This document shows, one piece after another, positions 42,368-51,294 of a stretch of 64,000 nucleotides of DNA. The translations under genes were made by a program, and so were the position numbers. Source of the stretch: Bacillota bacterium (GTDB lineage: Bacteria; Bacillota; Clostridia; Oscillospirales; Acutalibacteraceae). How positions within the stretch are numbered: the stretch's first letter is position 1; each line of letters opens with the position of its first letter. The stretch lies in NCBI GenBank assembly GCA_023416955.1, contig JAEZGM010000009.1, positions 1-64,000 on the forward strand. The letters run 5' to 3'. The notes below the pieces were generated by a model, which was not told the DNA's origin, ran no database searches, and saw nothing but the letters and a program-made list of their open reading frames with translations.

Positions 42368-42487
42368 TCACCCAAAAGCTGCCAAAAGGGAGCCTCCGAC
42401 GATCACCACCGCGCAAAGGAGCGCCAGAATTTGAACCGCCAGTTTGCGAAAATCAACAGAGTGACCGGATTTTTTCTTCACCTGCAT
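42368..42487 (-). CDS. 39-residue single-span membrane protein
   Basis: A basic N-terminus (MQVKKKSGHSVDFRK) is followed by one hydrophobic helix (LAVQILALLCAVVIVGGSLL) and a short tail, AAFG. A GGGGGG site lies 5 bases before the ATG. The size, site and composition support a real small gene that would be missed by a length cut-off. No known family is recognised; small proteins of this build often modulate membrane complexes or sporulation. Confidence 0.6.
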   Translation of the reverse strand: MQVKKKSGHSVDFRKLAVQILALLCAVVIVGGSLLAAFG

Positions 42488-42570
42488 CTTTTATCCCCCC
42501 GTACTTTCTAATTGTATTTATGATATCACATCGTCCGGCAGAATGAGTGAATATATTATAAATTTTGTTG

Positions 42571-42766
42571 CTAGGTAAACGATGATTAAGTCGTTAGACA
42601 GCAATTCGGAGCCACGAAAATACTGGACTGAGCGGCTTCAGAATTGCTTTAATCAGTGGTTACCTAGGTCTTGTTTGTAACTATCTAAACTCAAAATAAA
42701 TGCGCTTACACCGTTCTATGCTGATATTTCAGTAATTCGCGCATTTCTCACCGTTTTACAAACAAA
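42571..42766. repeat. Large nested inverted repeats in a gene-free stretch
   Basis: In the 422-base gap 42488-42909 two large folds are visible. The first has CTAGGTAA near 42573 facing TTACCTAG near 42659, and AGCAATTC facing GAATTGCT, over about 95 bases. The second has TTGTTTGTAA (42671-42680) inverted at 42756-42765, enclosing AAATGCGC (42698-42705) inverted at 42739-42746. No frame with a ribosome binding site was found. A structured RNA, a MITE-like relic or a double terminator are all possible. Confidence 0.5.
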
Positions 42767-42838
42767 CCCTAAATATTTATAATTATGCAGAAATTCGGCC
42801 AATTCAGTCACAATTTTGTCGTTTTTCTCATTATTTGG

Positions 42839-42867
42839 TTGACTTTAATTGTATATGTTACTATAAT
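42839..42867 (+). promoter_or_regulatory. Promoter of the 42910 gene
   Basis: TTGACT (42839-42844) and TATAAT (42862-42867) are 17 bases apart, 43 bases before the start codon. Confidence 0.8.
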
Positions 42868-42909
42868 TGTTTTGAAAAAACTTGATTTTAAATGGAAAGG
42901 CAGGTAACC

Positions 42910-43155
42910 ATGAACGAGCGACTACTGGAACATATTTCACAGTACAGCGGGCTGTATATCTCCGATTTGCTGCTCCCTGATAACAGTGAGAAAATACTTG
43001 AAGTAATGCAGACAATCGACCCGAACGATTTTACCGTGGAAGAGTGGAGTGCGAGCCTATCCTATTTGCTGAGGCGACACCTGCGTTTCGCAACAACTTC
43101 CGCCGCGAAGGATTTTTACATAAAGTCTCTGCTGAACAATTTAACAGCGAACTGA
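42910..43155 (+). CDS. Small soluble protein of unknown function
   Basis: This 81-residue protein has no signal or membrane segment. It is acidic in the first half (LLLPDNSEKILEVMQTIDPN) with a Trp/Leu-rich segment EEWSASLSYLLRRHLRF and a basic end. A strong promoter leads to it and GCAGG stands close before the ATG at 42910; an in-frame ATG at 42892 precedes that site. A hairpin at about 43171-43197 follows, though without a T tail. I do not recognise the family. It stands alone between a peptide-binding gene and a wall-polymer ligase. Confidence 0.65.
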   Translation: MNERLLEHISQYSGLYISDLLLPDNSEKILEVMQTIDPNDFTVEEWSASLSYLLRRHLRFATTSAAKDFYIKSLLNNLTAN

Positions 43156-43244
43156 ATCCCAGTTTATCAGAAAGGGCCGGCAGCTTGCCGACCCTTTCCA
43201 GTTGAGGGCAAATGTTACAATGCCGACATTAGTTTACATAACTG

Positions 43245-43273
43245 TTGACAGAATGCGTAATTAGCAATAGAAT
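43245..43273 (+). promoter_or_regulatory. Promoter of the LCP gene
   Basis: TTGACA (43245-43250) and TAGAAT (43268-43273) are 17 bases apart, about 105 bases before the chosen start. Confidence 0.7.
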
Positions 43274-43382
43274 ATTACTGTTTTTAATTTTAATTACAGG
43301 CAATTTCTTTTGAAACAGGACAAGACCGGCACACCGTGCAAAGCCGGTTCAGGCATGAATTACGGTGCTGCACGGAGAAATG

Positions 43383-44546
43383 GTGACATTGAATATGGAT
43401 AAACGAAACGGCAGAAGTCAACCGCAGCGCAGCGCCCGTCCAAGCCCACAAAGCAGACGCCCAAGCTACAGCACGGGTTACGATACACAGGAAATCGACC
43501 GCTACAATTATGTTGACCGTGATATCTACAGCAATAGCCGCCCCGCACAAAGCGCGCAGCGCCCTAAAAAGAGCGCACGATACAAAAAGAGAAAAAATCC
43601 GGTCAAAAAATTCCTGATGACGGTTTTGTCCCTCATTTTGATCGTGGCGTTGGGCGTTATCGGTTACGGGCTGGTTATGACATCCCGACTGAACCGTTCC
43701 GATTCCGCGGACACAGCAGCCTATGTACAGCAGCCCGCCGCGGCGCCGACCTGGGGTGTTATTTCAGACAAAAATGTAACGAATATTCTGCTGATCGGTA
43801 TCGACAAAAATGAAGACGGCACTGACGGCCGCTCCGATACCAACATGCTGATTTCCATTGACAACAGCACAAAGGAAATTCATCTGGTATCGTTTTTGCG
43901 CGACACTTACCTTGAGATTCCCACCGTGGGAAAAACCAAGCTGAACGCAGCCTTTGCCCACGGCGGGCCCGCGCTGACCATGCAGACGCTTGAGAACAAC
44001 TACCGCATTAACATTGATAAATATGTATCCATTAACAGCGACAATTTTGAAACGCTGATTGACAAGATGGGCGGTCTTGACATTCAAATGGACAAGGCAG
44101 TCTGCGGCGCGATGAACCGAAATATGGGCAGCCATCTGAAGCCGGGGGTTAACCATCTTGACGGGCGGCTGGCACTTTATTATTCCAGAATCCGCGAAAT
44201 TGACAGCGATTTCGGCCGTACCGGCCGCCAGCGCGAGGTTGTGGAACTGATGATCCACAAATTGAAAACGATGAATCCTGTTCAGGTCAATAAGCTTGTC
44301 TACGACTATCTCCCGTATGTGAAAACCAATTTGAGCGACGCGGAGCTGATCTATCTGGCTTCCATTGCCGGGCCGGTTTCCAACTATCCGATGAAAACCA
44401 TGCATGTTCCGAACACGGGGACTTATAAGGACGAGACCATCAAGGGCTCCGGGCAAGTATTGGTGCCCGACCTGACCAAAAACTGCGAACTGCTGAGGAA
44501 CTTTCTTTACAGCGACAGCGCTTCTTCCCCTGAGCAAACGAATTGA
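43383..44546 (+). CDS. LytR-CpsA-Psr (LCP) family wall-polymer ligase
   Basis: LCP enzymes attach teichoic acids or capsule polymers to peptidoglycan outside the cell. This 387-residue protein has a basic, Gln/Arg-rich cytoplasmic N-terminus of about 80 residues, one membrane helix (LMTVLSLILIVALGVIGYGL), then the LCP domain: LIGIDKNEDGTDGRSDTNML, HLVSFLRDTYLEIP, KLNAAFAHGG, and YYSRIREIDSDFGRTGRQRE with the conserved Asp/Arg residues. The GTG at 43383 has GGAG 5 bases before it; ATG at 43398 would also fit the protein but lies too far from the site. It stands alone with a promoter and a strong terminator. Confidence 0.9.
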   Translation: MTLNMDKRNGRSQPQRSARPSPQSRRPSYSTGYDTQEIDRYNYVDRDIYSNSRPAQSAQRPKKSARYKKRKNPVKKFLMTVLSLILIVALGVIGYGLVMTSRLNRSDSADTAAYVQQPAAAPTWGVISDKNVTNILLIGIDKNEDGTDGRSDTNMLISIDNSTKEIHLVSFLRDTYLEIPTVGKTKLNAAFAHGGPALTMQTLENNYRINIDKYVSINSDNFETLIDKMGGLDIQMDKAVCGAMNRNMGSHLKPGVNHLDGRLALYYSRIREIDSDFGRTGRQREVVELMIHKLKTMNPVQVNKLVYDYLPYVKTNLSDAELIYLASIAGPVSNYPMKTMHVPNTGTYKDETIKGSGQVLVPDLTKNCELLRNFLYSDSASSPEQTN

Positions 44547-44564
44547 AATCTAGTTCTTTTTAAT

Positions 44565-44610
44565 GGCGGGCGCACCGAGGAACGTCGTCGGTGCGCCCGC
44601 CTGCATTTTT
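44565..44610 (+). terminator. Terminator of the LCP gene
   Basis: A perfect 14-base GC-rich stem (44565-44578 with 44588-44601) followed by TGCATTTTT. Confidence 0.9.
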
Positions 44611-44795
44611 AACGGAAATAAGACAAGATTTCCCACGCATGCGGGTATTTTTGCCTTTTAATCCGCCATATTAAATGCTATAATAAATTAATTGCCTCGG
44701 TTTTCGCAAACAGTTTAAGTTTAATGAATATCTCCATATTATTTGGAGCATCGGTTAAATTTCGCTGTAAACGTGCACCTCTGCAATGGATTTCA

Positions 44796-44926
44796 GCAAA
44801 ACTTCCGGCAAATCTGCCGCTTCTTGGAGGTAACAGTTTGAAAAGTATCTTTTCAAACAGGAAGTTTTGCCCTTTTCCGCCAATATTCAGACGGAAATTC
44901 GGCTTCGCCGAAGCGGTCAAAACTTC
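44796..44926 (+). promoter_or_regulatory. Structured leader of metG with alternative pairings
   Basis: GCAAAACTTCC (44796-44806) can pair with GGAAGTTTTGC (44860-44870), enclosing a perfect 10-base hairpin at 44836-44858. The same middle segment can instead pair with CAAAACTTC (44918-44926), 12 bases before the metG ribosome binding site. The two folds exclude each other, as in an attenuator or riboswitch. I find no T-box sequence or SAM-box core. The rest of 44611-44955 shows nothing else. Confidence 0.55.
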
Positions 44927-44955
44927 TGGCCGGCAGAGAAAGGATGGTCATAAAA

Positions 44956-46899
44956 ATGGAAAAGAAAACTTTTTACATCACCACACCGATCTATTACCCA
45001 TCGGGTAAACCGCACATTGGGCACAGCTACTGCACGGTTGCGAGCGACGCGATCGCGCGCTACAAACGGATGCAGGGTTATGACGTCATGTTTCTTACCG
45101 GAACGGACGAGCACGGCCTGAAAATTGAGACCAATGCGCGCAAAGCGGGTGTCACCCCCAAGGAGTATGTGGACAAGCTCGTTGCCGGGTTTCAGGATTT
45201 GTGGAAGCTGCTCAACATTTCCAACGACCGCTTTATCCGCACAACGGATGATTATCATATCAAAGCAGTACAGAATATATTTAAGCAGCTCCATGATAAA
45301 GGCGAAATTTACAAGGGCAAGTACGAAGGCTGGTACTGCACGCCTTGCGAATCCTTCTGGACGGAAACCCAGCTGAAGGACGGCAAGTGCCCCGACTGCG
45401 GCGGCGAAGTGAAAATGGCAAGCGAAGAAGCCTATTTCTTCCGTCTTTCCAATTACGCCGACCGTCTGCTCAAGCTGTACGAGGATCAGCCCGACTTCAT
45501 TCAGCCGGACAGCCGCAAAAACGAGATGATCAATTTCATTAAACAGGGGCTGGAAGACCTTTGCGTTTCGCGCACCAGCTTTACCTGGGGTGTTCCGGTT
45601 GACTTTGACCCGAAGCATATCGTTTACGTCTGGTTCGACGCGCTGATCAACTACATCACCGCGATAGGATACGGTTCGGACGACGATTCTGATTATAAAA
45701 AATACTGGCCGGCTGATGTTCACTTTGTGGGAAAGGAAATCGTCCGCTTCCACACGATCATTTGGCCCGCTGTGCTGATGGCGCTCGGCCTGCCTCTGCC
45801 AAAGCAGGTATATGGCCACGGCTGGCTGCTGTTCGGCGATGGCACAAAGATGAGCAAGTCAAAGGGCAACGTGGTTGACCCGGTTGTTCTGTGTCAGCGT
45901 TACGGTGTGGACGCTATCCGCTACTTCCTGCTGCGCGAAATCCCGTTCGGCGCGGACGGCCTGTTTACGAACGAAGCGCTGATTAACCGCATTAACGCCG
46001 ATCTCGCCAATGACCTTGGAAATCTGCTGTCGCGTACAACCGCGATGGTCGAGAAATATTTCGGCGGTACCATTCCGGCGGAGCGTGAAAGCGCGCCGGT
46101 GGACGATGAGCTGATTCAGATGGCAAAGGAACTGCGCGGCAAATGCGACAGTGCAATTGACAGCTACCAGTTCAGCGCCGCGCTTGCGGAAATCTGGAAA
46201 TTCATCGCCCGCACCAACAAATATATCGACGAAACCATGCCGTGGGCACTGGGCAAGGACGAGAGCAAACGCGCCCGACTTGCGTCCGTCATGTATAACC
46301 TTTGTGAAAGCCTTCGCATCGTATCCGTGCTGATTACGCCGTTTATGTCCGAAACCGCGCCGAAAATTCAAGCGCAGCTCGGCGTTTCCGGCGACACGGT
46401 TTCTTACGAATCTGTCGGAACATGGGGTACGCTGCCTACCGACGCGGTGATCAAAAAGGGCGAAACCCTGTTCCCCCGCATTGATGTGGAAAAGGAAATT
46501 GAAGAACTGAACGCACTGATTCCCAACACCGCCCCGGTGAAATCCGAGGAACCTCCCAAAGCAATCGAAGGGCTTGCTCAGATCGGAATCGATGACTTCG
46601 GCAAAGTGGAGCTGCGCGCGGCTACCATTAAGGCCTGCGAGCCCATTAAGCGCGCGAAAAAACTGCTGAAGCTTACGCTGGACGACGGCGAGGGTGAGCG
46701 CACGGTGGCTTCCGGAATTGCCCAATGGTACAAGCCGGAAGACCTGATCGGGCACACAATCGTTCTGGTTGCCAATCTGAAACCCGCCGTTCTTTGCGGC
46801 GTGGAAAGTCAGGGCATGATTCTGGCGGCGGACGCCGGCGAAAACGACGTCAGGGTGCTGTTTGTGGACGGCGTTCCGGCGGGAAGCAGGATTCGCTGA
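44956..46899 (+). CDS. metG: Methionyl-tRNA synthetase
   Basis: Charges tRNA-Met. The 647-residue enzyme has HIGH at residues 20-23, a knuckle with four zinc-binding Cys (CTPC near 127, CPDC near 146), WFDALINY in the middle, KMSKSKGN near 298 and a C-terminal tRNA-binding dimer domain (IDDFGKVELRAATIKACEP to the end), so it is the long, dimeric form. The ATG at 44956 gives the family N-terminus and follows GGATGGT; an ATG at 44944 would lie within that site. The tatD gene begins 1 base after its stop. It is preceded by a structured leader. Confidence 0.96.
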   Translation: MEKKTFYITTPIYYPSGKPHIGHSYCTVASDAIARYKRMQGYDVMFLTGTDEHGLKIETNARKAGVTPKEYVDKLVAGFQDLWKLLNISNDRFIRTTDDYHIKAVQNIFKQLHDKGEIYKGKYEGWYCTPCESFWTETQLKDGKCPDCGGEVKMASEEAYFFRLSNYADRLLKLYEDQPDFIQPDSRKNEMINFIKQGLEDLCVSRTSFTWGVPVDFDPKHIVYVWFDALINYITAIGYGSDDDSDYKKYWPADVHFVGKEIVRFHTIIWPAVLMALGLPLPKQVYGHGWLLFGDGTKMSKSKGNVVDPVVLCQRYGVDAIRYFLLREIPFGADGLFTNEALINRINADLANDLGNLLSRTTAMVEKYFGGTIPAERESAPVDDELIQMAKELRGKCDSAIDSYQFSAALAEIWKFIARTNKYIDETMPWALGKDESKRARLASVMYNLCESLRIVSVLITPFMSETAPKIQAQLGVSGDTVSYESVGTWGTLPTDAVIKKGETLFPRIDVEKEIEELNALIPNTAPVKSEEPPKAIEGLAQIGIDDFGKVELRAATIKACEPIKRAKKLLKLTLDDGEGERTVASGIAQWYKPEDLIGHTIVLVANLKPAVLCGVESQGMILAADAGENDVRVLFVDGVPAGSRIR

Positions 46900-46900
46900 T

Positions 46901-47674
46901 ATGAGAGCGACCGGCAATATTTTTGACTCCCATGCGCATTACGACGATGAAGCGTTTGACGCCGACCGCGCCGCGCTTCTCACCGAACTGCCCGGAAAGG
47001 GAATCTGCAATATCGTGAACTGCGGAGCGGATTTACCGTCTTCGCGCACTTCGGTTGAGCTGGCGGCAAAGTATGATTATATTTACGCCGCTGTGGGAAT
47101 TCACCCCGAATGCGCCAACGATGTTCCCGCTGACTATATGGAGCAGTTGAAAGCGCTTGTTTTACAGAAGAAAGTGGTTGCGGTCGGGGAAATCGGCCTT
47201 GACTACCATTTTGAGGACAACGCGCCGCGCGACGTTCAGCGGGCGCTGTTTGAAGCGCAGATTTTTCTTGCCAAGGAGCATGATCTTCCGATCATCGTTC
47301 ATGACCGCGACGCGCACGGCGATACCATGGAGCTGCTGCGCAAGCACCGCCCGCGCGGTGTGGTACACTGCTTTTCCGGCAGTGTGGAGATGGCAAAGGA
47401 AGTGGTACGGCTGGGAATGTACATCGGACTGGGCGGCGCGGTAACGTTTAAGAACGCGCGCGTTCCGGTCGAGGTCGCCGCAGCCGTACCCGCGGACCGG
47501 CTTCTGGTTGAAACGGACTGCCCGTATATGACGCCGGTTCCGTTTCGCGGAAAGCGCAACGATTCCTCCCTGATTGCCTATACCGCCGCAAGGCTTGCGG
47601 AAATTCGCGGCATCACCACGGAAGAGCTGCTGCTGCTGACCCGCCGCAACGCGGAAGGATTGTTTGGAATATAA
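46901..47674 (+). CDS. tatD: TatD-family metal-dependent DNase
   Basis: A 257-residue TIM-barrel hydrolase. The metal ligands are visible as DSHAHYDD at the start, VAVGEIGLDYHF near residue 100, PIIVHDRDAHGDT, HCFSGS and the C-terminal ETDCPYMTPVPFRGKRN. Family members are 3'-5' DNases active on single-stranded or damaged DNA and can act as D-aminoacyl deacylases. The pairing metG-tatD is a conserved operon in Gram-positive bacteria. The start follows GGGAAGCAGG inside the end of metG. Confidence 0.95.
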   Translation: MRATGNIFDSHAHYDDEAFDADRAALLTELPGKGICNIVNCGADLPSSRTSVELAAKYDYIYAAVGIHPECANDVPADYMEQLKALVLQKKVVAVGEIGLDYHFEDNAPRDVQRALFEAQIFLAKEHDLPIIVHDRDAHGDTMELLRKHRPRGVVHCFSGSVEMAKEVVRLGMYIGLGGAVTFKNARVPVEVAAAVPADRLLVETDCPYMTPVPFRGKRNDSSLIAYTAARLAEIRGITTEELLLLTRRNAEGLFGI

Positions 47675-47679
47675 ATTTT

Positions 47680-47704
47680 AAGGCCGCTGAAAATCAGCGG
47701 CCTT
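47680..47704. terminator. Bidirectional terminator after tatD
   Basis: AAGGCCGCTGA (47680-47690) pairs with 47694-47704 around AAA, between converging genes, with ACTTTT after it. Confidence 0.85.
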
Positions 47705-47727
47705 ACTTTTATCTATTCGACATGATA

Positions 47728-48444
47728 TTACCATTCTCTGCCTGGGTCGTCCGCCATGGAATTTACCGTCCCCCGCGGGTAAAAGACGGAGTAATGGTCA
47801 AGCTTCGGGTCATCGGAAGCCGATTTCGGCTGCGGGAATACCAGAAGGATCTTAAACTCTTTTGTTACAACATAGCCCAGTATTTCGTCGCTGCCGACTT
47901 TCTTGTCATAAGCCGGGTCTCCGTAAACCTTCTTCACCTGTGACATCGAAATTCCTTTCAGTCCGCTGTCGGAGGAACGAACCTCGAAAAGCTGCGAACC
48001 CTTGTTGTAGCCGAACACGGCGTTGCGCTTTGCGTAGGTTGCGTAGGTACCCTTCGCGTCGGCAATATATTCCGATTTGTCTTCCTTGCCCCATTTGCTC
48101 TGCACATCGTCAAAGACGGTGTCCTTTACCGGGAAGTCGATATTAAGCACCTTGCCCTGCTTTGCCGCGCTCTGCATGCTGAGAAGGAGCGTTTTCTGCG
48201 TCGCTTCATCCTGAGAGGAAGTGCTTTCGGACGCCGCCTGCAAACCGGATGCCGCCGAACTTACCTCCGAAGATACGGACGATGAAGAGGATTGCTGCTC
48301 GGAAGAACCCGCTGATGATGCTTCACTTGACACCGGTGCGGAAGAGCCGGGCGCCTGATTCGGTTTCGCACAGGCCGAAAGAGAAGCGGCGGCCAGTGTG
48401 AAAGCAAGCACTGCGATCATTCGTTTCTTAAAATTCGCGCTCAT
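47728..48444 (-). CDS. YjgB-like lipoprotein (DUF4309)
   Basis: The 238-residue precursor has a lipoprotein signal with SLSAC (Cys25) and a long Ser-rich linker (about residues 30-80). The rest matches the Bacillus YjgB/DUF4309 domain: KVLNIDFPVKDTVFDDVQSK, KGTYATYAKRNAVFGYNKGS, IFEV-type QLFEVRSSDSGLKGIS and the ending YPRGTVNSMADDPGREW, which is nearly identical to the YjgB C-terminus. The role of the family is unknown. It probably sits on the outer face of the membrane. It converges on tatD. Confidence 0.85.
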   Translation of the reverse strand: MSANFKKRMIAVLAFTLAAASLSACAKPNQAPGSSAPVSSEASSAGSSEQQSSSSSVSSEVSSAASGLQAASESTSSQDEATQKTLLLSMQSAAKQGKVLNIDFPVKDTVFDDVQSKWGKEDKSEYIADAKGTYATYAKRNAVFGYNKGSQLFEVRSSDSGLKGISMSQVKKVYGDPAYDKKVGSDEILGYVVTKEFKILLVFPQPKSASDDPKLDHYSVFYPRGTVNSMADDPGREW

Positions 48445-48626
48445 AAATTACCTCCTGAATAACAGCCGGAAAAAGCAATATTTCTTCCCCGGAATCCATA
48501 TTCTGCATTTGCGTGTGGCTTTATCATACACCAAACGGGAATCTTTATCAAGTTCCGCTTCAGGAGGCATTTAAAACACTTTTTCGGTTTGGAACGTATA
48601 GAGCGCTAAAATTCTCCCAAACCCCA

Positions 48627-48704
48627 ATTTTAGATTGAAGATATGATGAAGCCTTGCCCTCAGGCCGGGCGGGCCCGTACTTTCGGTATGCGCCCGAAAG
48701 TACG
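48627..48704 (+). repeat. Dispersed repeat, copy 1 (inverted partner at 57056)
   Basis: About 65 bases here match the reverse complement of 57056-57124 almost base for base, including TTGCCCTCAGGCCGGGCGG and CCCGTACTTTCGGT. Within this copy CGTACTTTCGG (48676-48686) pairs with CCGAAAGTACG (48694-48704). It stands after the spoIIE stop in the 294-base gap 48445-48738, where I see no gene. Confidence 0.7.
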
Positions 48705-48738
48705 CAAAGACCGCACAGGGCTTCGGAGTCAGCCTGCC

Positions 48739-51063
48739 TTATTCGCGCTTTACCATCTTCATGACCATGACGGTAATATCATCATCATGTCCGTCGCTCC
48801 GCAGTGCAATCGCACGCGATACGATTTCCTCCGCCAGTTCCTGCGGCACCTGGCCTGCCCAATTTTCCACCGCACCGGTTACCACATCGTCGCCGGCCGC
48901 AAGCGCACCGTCGGACACCATCACCAACAGGTCACCTTCTTCAAGGGTATCGGCAGACTTCGTAAACCTTGTATCATTCAGGATTCCGATAGGCAGGCCG
49001 GGCGCGTCCACTGTGACCGTGTGCCCGTGCTTGCGCAAAATACTGACTGGCGCGCCCGCTTTCATGAATTCCGCGCTGCCGCTGAATAAGTCGAGCGCGG
49101 CAAGGTCGATGGTCGCCAGGGACTCGTCGCCCGATTTTACCATCAGCGCGGAATTTACGATTTTCAGCGCCGCGTCAAACCCGATGCCCGCCTTGATCAT
49201 GCGGGAAAGGATCCCGCTTGCCATCGCGCCGTCCACGGCGGCGTGCCCGCCCGAACCCATGCCGTCGCTGATAATGGCAATCTGACGGCCGTTCCCGTCG
49301 GAAAAGCTTTCCCAGCTGTCGCCGCAAAGCTGTGCGTTACCGCAGGCGTGCTGCGCGCAGCCGGTCAGCACACGGTACAGGGGCAGTTCCGTCATTTGCA
49401 GGCGGCACTTTCCCTTTACCAGACTGACGCACGGCTGCTGAAATGCCCTGCCGCAGGCGCGGGAAATCTCCTTTGTCAGTTCCGCGCGGTTCAGACGCGC
49501 CCCCTCGGTCGGGGTCGCAACGATTTCAATGGACATTCGGTCAAAGCGGTCGATGCGGCAGCTTACGTCAACAGGCAGAATGCCCGCGCCGCGCAGCACA
49601 TCGCTTACTTTCTGCGCTCCGGCGAAATCAAAACGCTCGTAAAGCTCCAGCTCTCCCGCCATATCCTCGAGCATGTTGCTGGTTGTTAAAAACTGATCCG
49701 TTACCATACTGCGAATCTGCTGCGCGCGCCTTTCCGCGGCGTCCCGAATCGTGAACTCATGATAATACTGATTCACAGCATTAACAACAGCGCCCATCCT
49801 GCTGCAGTGCGTCGCAAACTGCTGCGGAAAGTCGCTGCGCTCCACGGTGCCCTTGCGCCGCAGTGTTTCGGTCACGTCGTTAAAGGCATTCATGCTTTCA
49901 TTGTAATTGCGCTCCCAGCAGTACACCTTTAGCCCGCAGCTGCCGCAGACCTCGTCGATTGCCTTTTTATAAACGCCATTGATATCGGGCGCACAGGCAA
50001 CGGCCAGTTTTTTAGACACATCTTCCACGGTTTCAGTAACGCTTCCGAGCGCCTTCGCGGCGTAGTCCAGCTTCATAATCACCGAACGGCGCAGGCCGTC
50101 CGCTCGCGCGGTGTCATCGGCGTGGGAAAACAGCCCGACAAGCGGCGCGCCGATTTTAGTCGGCAGCGCAATATAGATCACCGTCGCCGCCATCACTTCA
50201 TACAGGCCGTTAATGACCGCCTGCTGATTTCCGACCTGAAGCGAGGCCACCGCGTTTGCCACAATAAAGGCCGCAACGGAAGCAAGCCGCCCCACCGGGC
50301 AGAACAGCCCAGCCATCAACCCGCCAAGCGCATAGGCTCCCGATAAATAATTCAAACCGGAGGTTGCAAGGCTGAACATAATCCCCGCTGAAATTCCCGC
50401 CACGCTGCCGCCGGATACTCCGCCGAACTGTGCGGCGTACAGAATCGCGACAATTGCGATTACGTGCCCCAGAGAAACAGGGCCGATGCTCAGCGCGGAA
50501 AGGGAAAGCAGGAGAACCCCAACAGAAAGCGTAACGCTGCTAATCTCCGCCGGTGTCATGTCGCCGGCTTTTCTGCCGGATTCCACAATAGCGAACGCAC
50601 GGGCGAAGAAATAAGCAACTCCGGCGGAAAGAAACGACTCCGCAATATACATGGCAATCGTAGAAGCATTGGAACCGTTCACCACAATAATGGCCAGACC
50701 CGTCGCCATAGTCGGCAAAAACGCGGTAACGGGGGCAAACGCCGGGTGAGTACGCAGCTTCATCAGGTCATTCATCGTCCAGCGGATGGCGGCAGCCGCC
50801 AGTGCCCCGGCCACATAATGAACCGGCACAACCGCCGCCGACGGCAGCAGGTACCCCGCAACGCTGCCCAACAGCACGCTCCACAGCGCGGAGTACGGGC
50901 ACGCCGCCAGCACCGCTACCCCGAAAGGCGCGTATTTTCCAAAAACAATTCCGCGCGCGCAAAGAAGTCCGATTGTGAAAAACACAAGCTGTCTGGCTAT
51001 CACTTTTGTGGGAACCGCCGCGGCTTCCATAAAGCGCACCCGTCCGGCTTTTACTCTCTCCAT
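48739..51063 (-). CDS. spoIIE: Stage II sporulation protein E (serine phosphatase)
   Basis: SpoIIE dephosphorylates SpoIIAA in the forespore and so frees sigma F; it also helps place the polar septum. This 774-residue protein has the full layout: an N-terminal domain with about ten membrane helices (residues 20-320), a central regulatory domain with the Cys-rich CGSCGLKVYCWERNY, and a C-terminal PP2C phosphatase with ISDGMGSGGHAAVDGAMASG and LVMVSDGALAAGDD, which carry the metal-binding Asp residues. The start at 51063 follows GGCGGTGAT; the longer reading to 51150 would overlap the promoter. It shows that the organism makes endospores. Confidence 0.96.
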   Translation of the reverse strand: MERVKAGRVRFMEAAAVPTKVIARQLVFFTIGLLCARGIVFGKYAPFGVAVLAACPYSALWSVLLGSVAGYLLPSAAVVPVHYVAGALAAAAIRWTMNDLMKLRTHPAFAPVTAFLPTMATGLAIIVVNGSNASTIAMYIAESFLSAGVAYFFARAFAIVESGRKAGDMTPAEISSVTLSVGVLLLSLSALSIGPVSLGHVIAIVAILYAAQFGGVSGGSVAGISAGIMFSLATSGLNYLSGAYALGGLMAGLFCPVGRLASVAAFIVANAVASLQVGNQQAVINGLYEVMAATVIYIALPTKIGAPLVGLFSHADDTARADGLRRSVIMKLDYAAKALGSVTETVEDVSKKLAVACAPDINGVYKKAIDEVCGSCGLKVYCWERNYNESMNAFNDVTETLRRKGTVERSDFPQQFATHCSRMGAVVNAVNQYYHEFTIRDAAERRAQQIRSMVTDQFLTTSNMLEDMAGELELYERFDFAGAQKVSDVLRGAGILPVDVSCRIDRFDRMSIEIVATPTEGARLNRAELTKEISRACGRAFQQPCVSLVKGKCRLQMTELPLYRVLTGCAQHACGNAQLCGDSWESFSDGNGRQIAIISDGMGSGGHAAVDGAMASGILSRMIKAGIGFDAALKIVNSALMVKSGDESLATIDLAALDLFSGSAEFMKAGAPVSILRKHGHTVTVDAPGLPIGILNDTRFTKSADTLEEGDLLVMVSDGALAAGDDVVTGAVENWAGQVPQELAEEIVSRAIALRSDGHDDDITVMVMKMVKRE

Positions 51064-51124
51064 TACTATCACCGCCATAAAGTATTTGGACGCTTGTCCT
51101 ATTTTCCAATTTTTGCTAAATGTA

Positions 51125-51157
51125 ATTATACTATATGTATATGTAGTCAATTGTCAT
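51125..51157 (-). promoter_or_regulatory. spoIIE promoter with unusual spacing
   Basis: Read leftward, TATAAT (51125-51130) is clear. ATGACA (51152-51157) is 21 bases from it; TTGACT (51145-51150) is 14 away. Neither is the normal 17. In Bacillus subtilis spoIIE has a 21-base spacing and needs Spo0A; I did not find a clear 0A box here. Confidence 0.5.
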
Positions 51158-51294
51158 AACGTGATGTAATATTTTGGCGGTTCGGCTCGCTTTATTGATA
51201 TTTTTCAATTTTGTACGGTTTTATCTGGCTATGCGCGGCGTTCTGTGGTAAAATAAATTCATAATTATTCATAATAATCTGGAGGATGGCTGCT

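Noticed and set aside
44611..44955. T-box or SAM riboswitch before metG
   Set aside because: No T-box antiterminator sequence and no SAM-box core were found; only unclassified alternative pairings are seen.
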